Shown here piece by piece: positions 29,670 to 30,803 of a DNA stretch of 30,803 bases; positions within the stretch are counted from its first letter, which is position 1, and each line of letters begins with the position of its first letter. The notes beneath the pieces are model-generated. The model had not been told where the DNA came from, searched no databases, and saw nothing but the letters and a program-made list of their open reading frames with translations. The position numbers and the translations under genes were made by a program. The stretch is from JAENVU01 sp031362155 (GTDB lineage: Bacteria; Actinomycetota; Acidimicrobiia; IMCC26256; JAENVU01): positions 1-30,803 of the forward strand of contig JANLRZ010000132.1 of assembly GCA_031362155.1 (NCBI GenBank), read 5' to 3'.

Positions 29670-30532
29670 CGACCCTCCAACAGGCCGAGGAGATACTCGC
29701 CGTAGCCACTCTTGCGCAGCGGTTCGGCCAGCGCACAGAGCTGGGCGTCGTCGATGAACCCCTCCCGCCAGGCGGTTTCTTCGGGGCAGCCAACCTTCAG
29801 GCCTTGGCGTTGCTCGACGACCTGCACGAACTGGGCGGCCTGCATCAAGGATTCGAACGTTCCGGTATCGAGCCAGGCGGTGCCGCGGTCGAGCACCTCG
29901 ACCGACAGCGTGCCGGCATCGAGGTAATGATTGATCACGTCGGTGATCTCGTACTCACCTCGGTCGCTGGGGCGCACCGCCCGGGCCACGGTCGCGACAT
30001 CGCCAGGGAAGAAGTAGAGACCGGGGACGGCGTAGTTGGAACGAGGCGCCATTGGTTTCTCCACGATGGCACTCGGCGACCCGTCGGGCGCGAACTCGAT
30101 GACGCCGTAGCGTTCCGGATCCGACACGTGGTACGCAAACACACAGGCGCCGTTTGCGGCCGCGGCGGCGAGCAGTCGCTCCTTGAGGTTGGTGCCAAAA
30201 AAGATGTTGTCGCCCAACACCAGCGCAACCCGCTCGCCGGCCAGGAAGGATTCCCCGAGCACGAACGCCTGGGCGAGACCCTCGGGGGCGGGCTGGGTCA
30301 CGTACTCGAAGCGGGCACCCCACCGGCTGCCGTCGCCGAGCAACCGTTCGAACCGGCCGATGTCGTCGGGCGTACTGATGATGAGGATCTCTCGAACTCC
30401 CGCGGCCATCAAGGTGGAGAGCGGGTAGTAGATCATCGGCTTGTCATAGACAGGGAGCAGCTGCTTGCCCACGGCAGAGGTCATCGGCGCCAGCCGAGTG
30501 CCTGATCCCCCTGCCAGCACGATCCCGCGCAT
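29666..30532 (-). CDS. rfbA: glucose-1-phosphate thymidylyltransferase
   Basis: 288 residues. GIVLAGGSGTRLAPMTSAVGKQLLPVYDKPMIYYPLS is the nucleotide-binding signature, with VLGDNIFFG, YGVIEF, EKP and the sugar-binding LDTGTFESL following. It makes dTDP-glucose from dTTP and glucose-1-phosphate, the first step to dTDP-rhamnose and other deoxysugars of cell-surface glycans. The length suits the RmlA short form. ATG 30532 has GGGAG 8 bases upstream; the frame is open further upstream without similarity. Other rml genes are not in the window. Confidence 0.95.
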   Translation of the reverse strand: MRGIVLAGGSGTRLAPMTSAVGKQLLPVYDKPMIYYPLSTLMAAGVREILIISTPDDIGRFERLLGDGSRWGARFEYVTQPAPEGLAQAFVLGESFLAGERVALVLGDNIFFGTNLKERLLAAAAANGACVFAYHVSDPERYGVIEFAPDGSPSAIVEKPMAPRSNYAVPGLYFFPGDVATVARAVRPSDRGEYEITDVINHYLDAGTLSVEVLDRGTAWLDTGTFESLMQAAQFVQVVEQRQGLKVGCPEETAWREGFIDDAQLCALAEPLRKSGYGEYLLGLLEGR

Positions 30533-30723
30533 TCCCCACACTCCCTGGTCGAGCCAGACAGAGTATCTCTCGACTTCGTCACATCCGGTTCGGCGGTCGT
30601 GGCAATGGTGGCGGCGCTCCCGGCGCGACCATCGCACACGCCCAGTGGCAACGGGTCGGCACCGACCGCACCACGACCGGAGGCGCGAGCCGCGAACACG
30701 GGCGGTGTGCCACGATAGACGTC

Positions 30724-30803
30724 ATGCGGATCATGAAAACGACAGGGTTCTTGGCGGCAATCGTCGTCGCCACACTCGGACTCACGGCATGCAATTCGGA
30801 CGC
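30724..30803 (+). CDS. putative lipoprotein, 5' end only
   Basis: Cut by the right edge; 26 codons visible. M-R-I-M-K-T-T then the hydrophobic GFLAAIVVATLGLTAC: a lipoprotein signal with lipobox LTAC and NSD after the Cys. ATG 30724 or ATG 30733 may start it; neither has a clear ribosome site. It is divergent from rfbA across 191 bases in which I see no firm promoter. Confidence 0.65.
   Translation, partial: MRIMKTTGFLAAIVVATLGLTACNSD

Noticed and set aside
28525..29757. Gly/Ser-rich plus-strand open frame resembling a PE_PGRS-like or glycine-rich protein
   Set aside because: It is the reverse complement of the Pro-rich repeats of the minus-strand membrane protein, which has a membrane helix, a folded domain and a coupled start.

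Overview
The window is GC-rich bacterial chromosome with many GTG starts, tightly overlapping genes, and the actinobacterial gene order infA-rpmJ-rpsM-rpsK-rpsD-rpoA-rplQ-truA ... rplM-rpsI-glmM. Protein style (zinc-type S4, FadD19-like acyl-CoA synthetase, unusually long GlmS, CBS protein between nnr and alr) suggests an uncultured or little-studied actinobacterium, most likely of the class Acidimicrobiia. The class is an inference from memory of protein families; no search was run.

Layout. 1-442: the 5' end of a secreted SGNH/GDSL hydrolase (minus) and a divergent intergenic region holding a large inverted repeat. 442-2064: acyl-CoA synthetase (plus). 2065-6960: a compact type IV pilus set: prepilin (minus), PilT (plus), PilC and PilB (minus). 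7072-7601: groES as a single gene with its own terminator hairpin and two tandem CIRCE-type heat-shock operators. 7641-21111: a 14-gene minus-strand train, read from high to low coordinates: rplM, rpsI, glmM, glmS, acpS, nnr, CBS protein, alr, alpha/beta hydrolase, uracil-DNA glycosylase, tsaE, tsaB, rimI, tsaD. Nine of its 13 junctions are stop/start overlaps or abutments of 0 to 4 nt. It links ribosome assembly, amino-sugar and D-alanine supply for the wall, metabolite repair, acyl-carrier activation and tRNA t6A modification.

21354-24343: a plus-strand accessory cassette inserted between the two ribosomal blocks: an Xre-type repressor, an AbiEii/MenT-like nucleotidyltransferase, an alkaline-phosphatase-superfamily protein whose motifs occur in circularly permuted order, and a lipoprotein. 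All four are chained by overlapping stop and start codons. The first gene has a palindromic operator on its -10 box and seems to be leaderless. This cassette is the best candidate for an undescribed system.

24331-28354: truA and the alpha-operon ribosomal genes with rpoA, rpmJ and infA (minus); infA has no ordinary start codon at the conserved position. 28446-30532: a proline-rich single-pass membrane protein coupled to rfbA (dTDP-glucose synthesis). 30724 to the end: start of another lipoprotein (plus). No gene-free stretch exceeds 300 bases; the longest is 21112-21391 and holds the divergent promoters for rplM and the accessory cassette. No tRNA, rRNA, insertion sequence or CRISPR array was seen.
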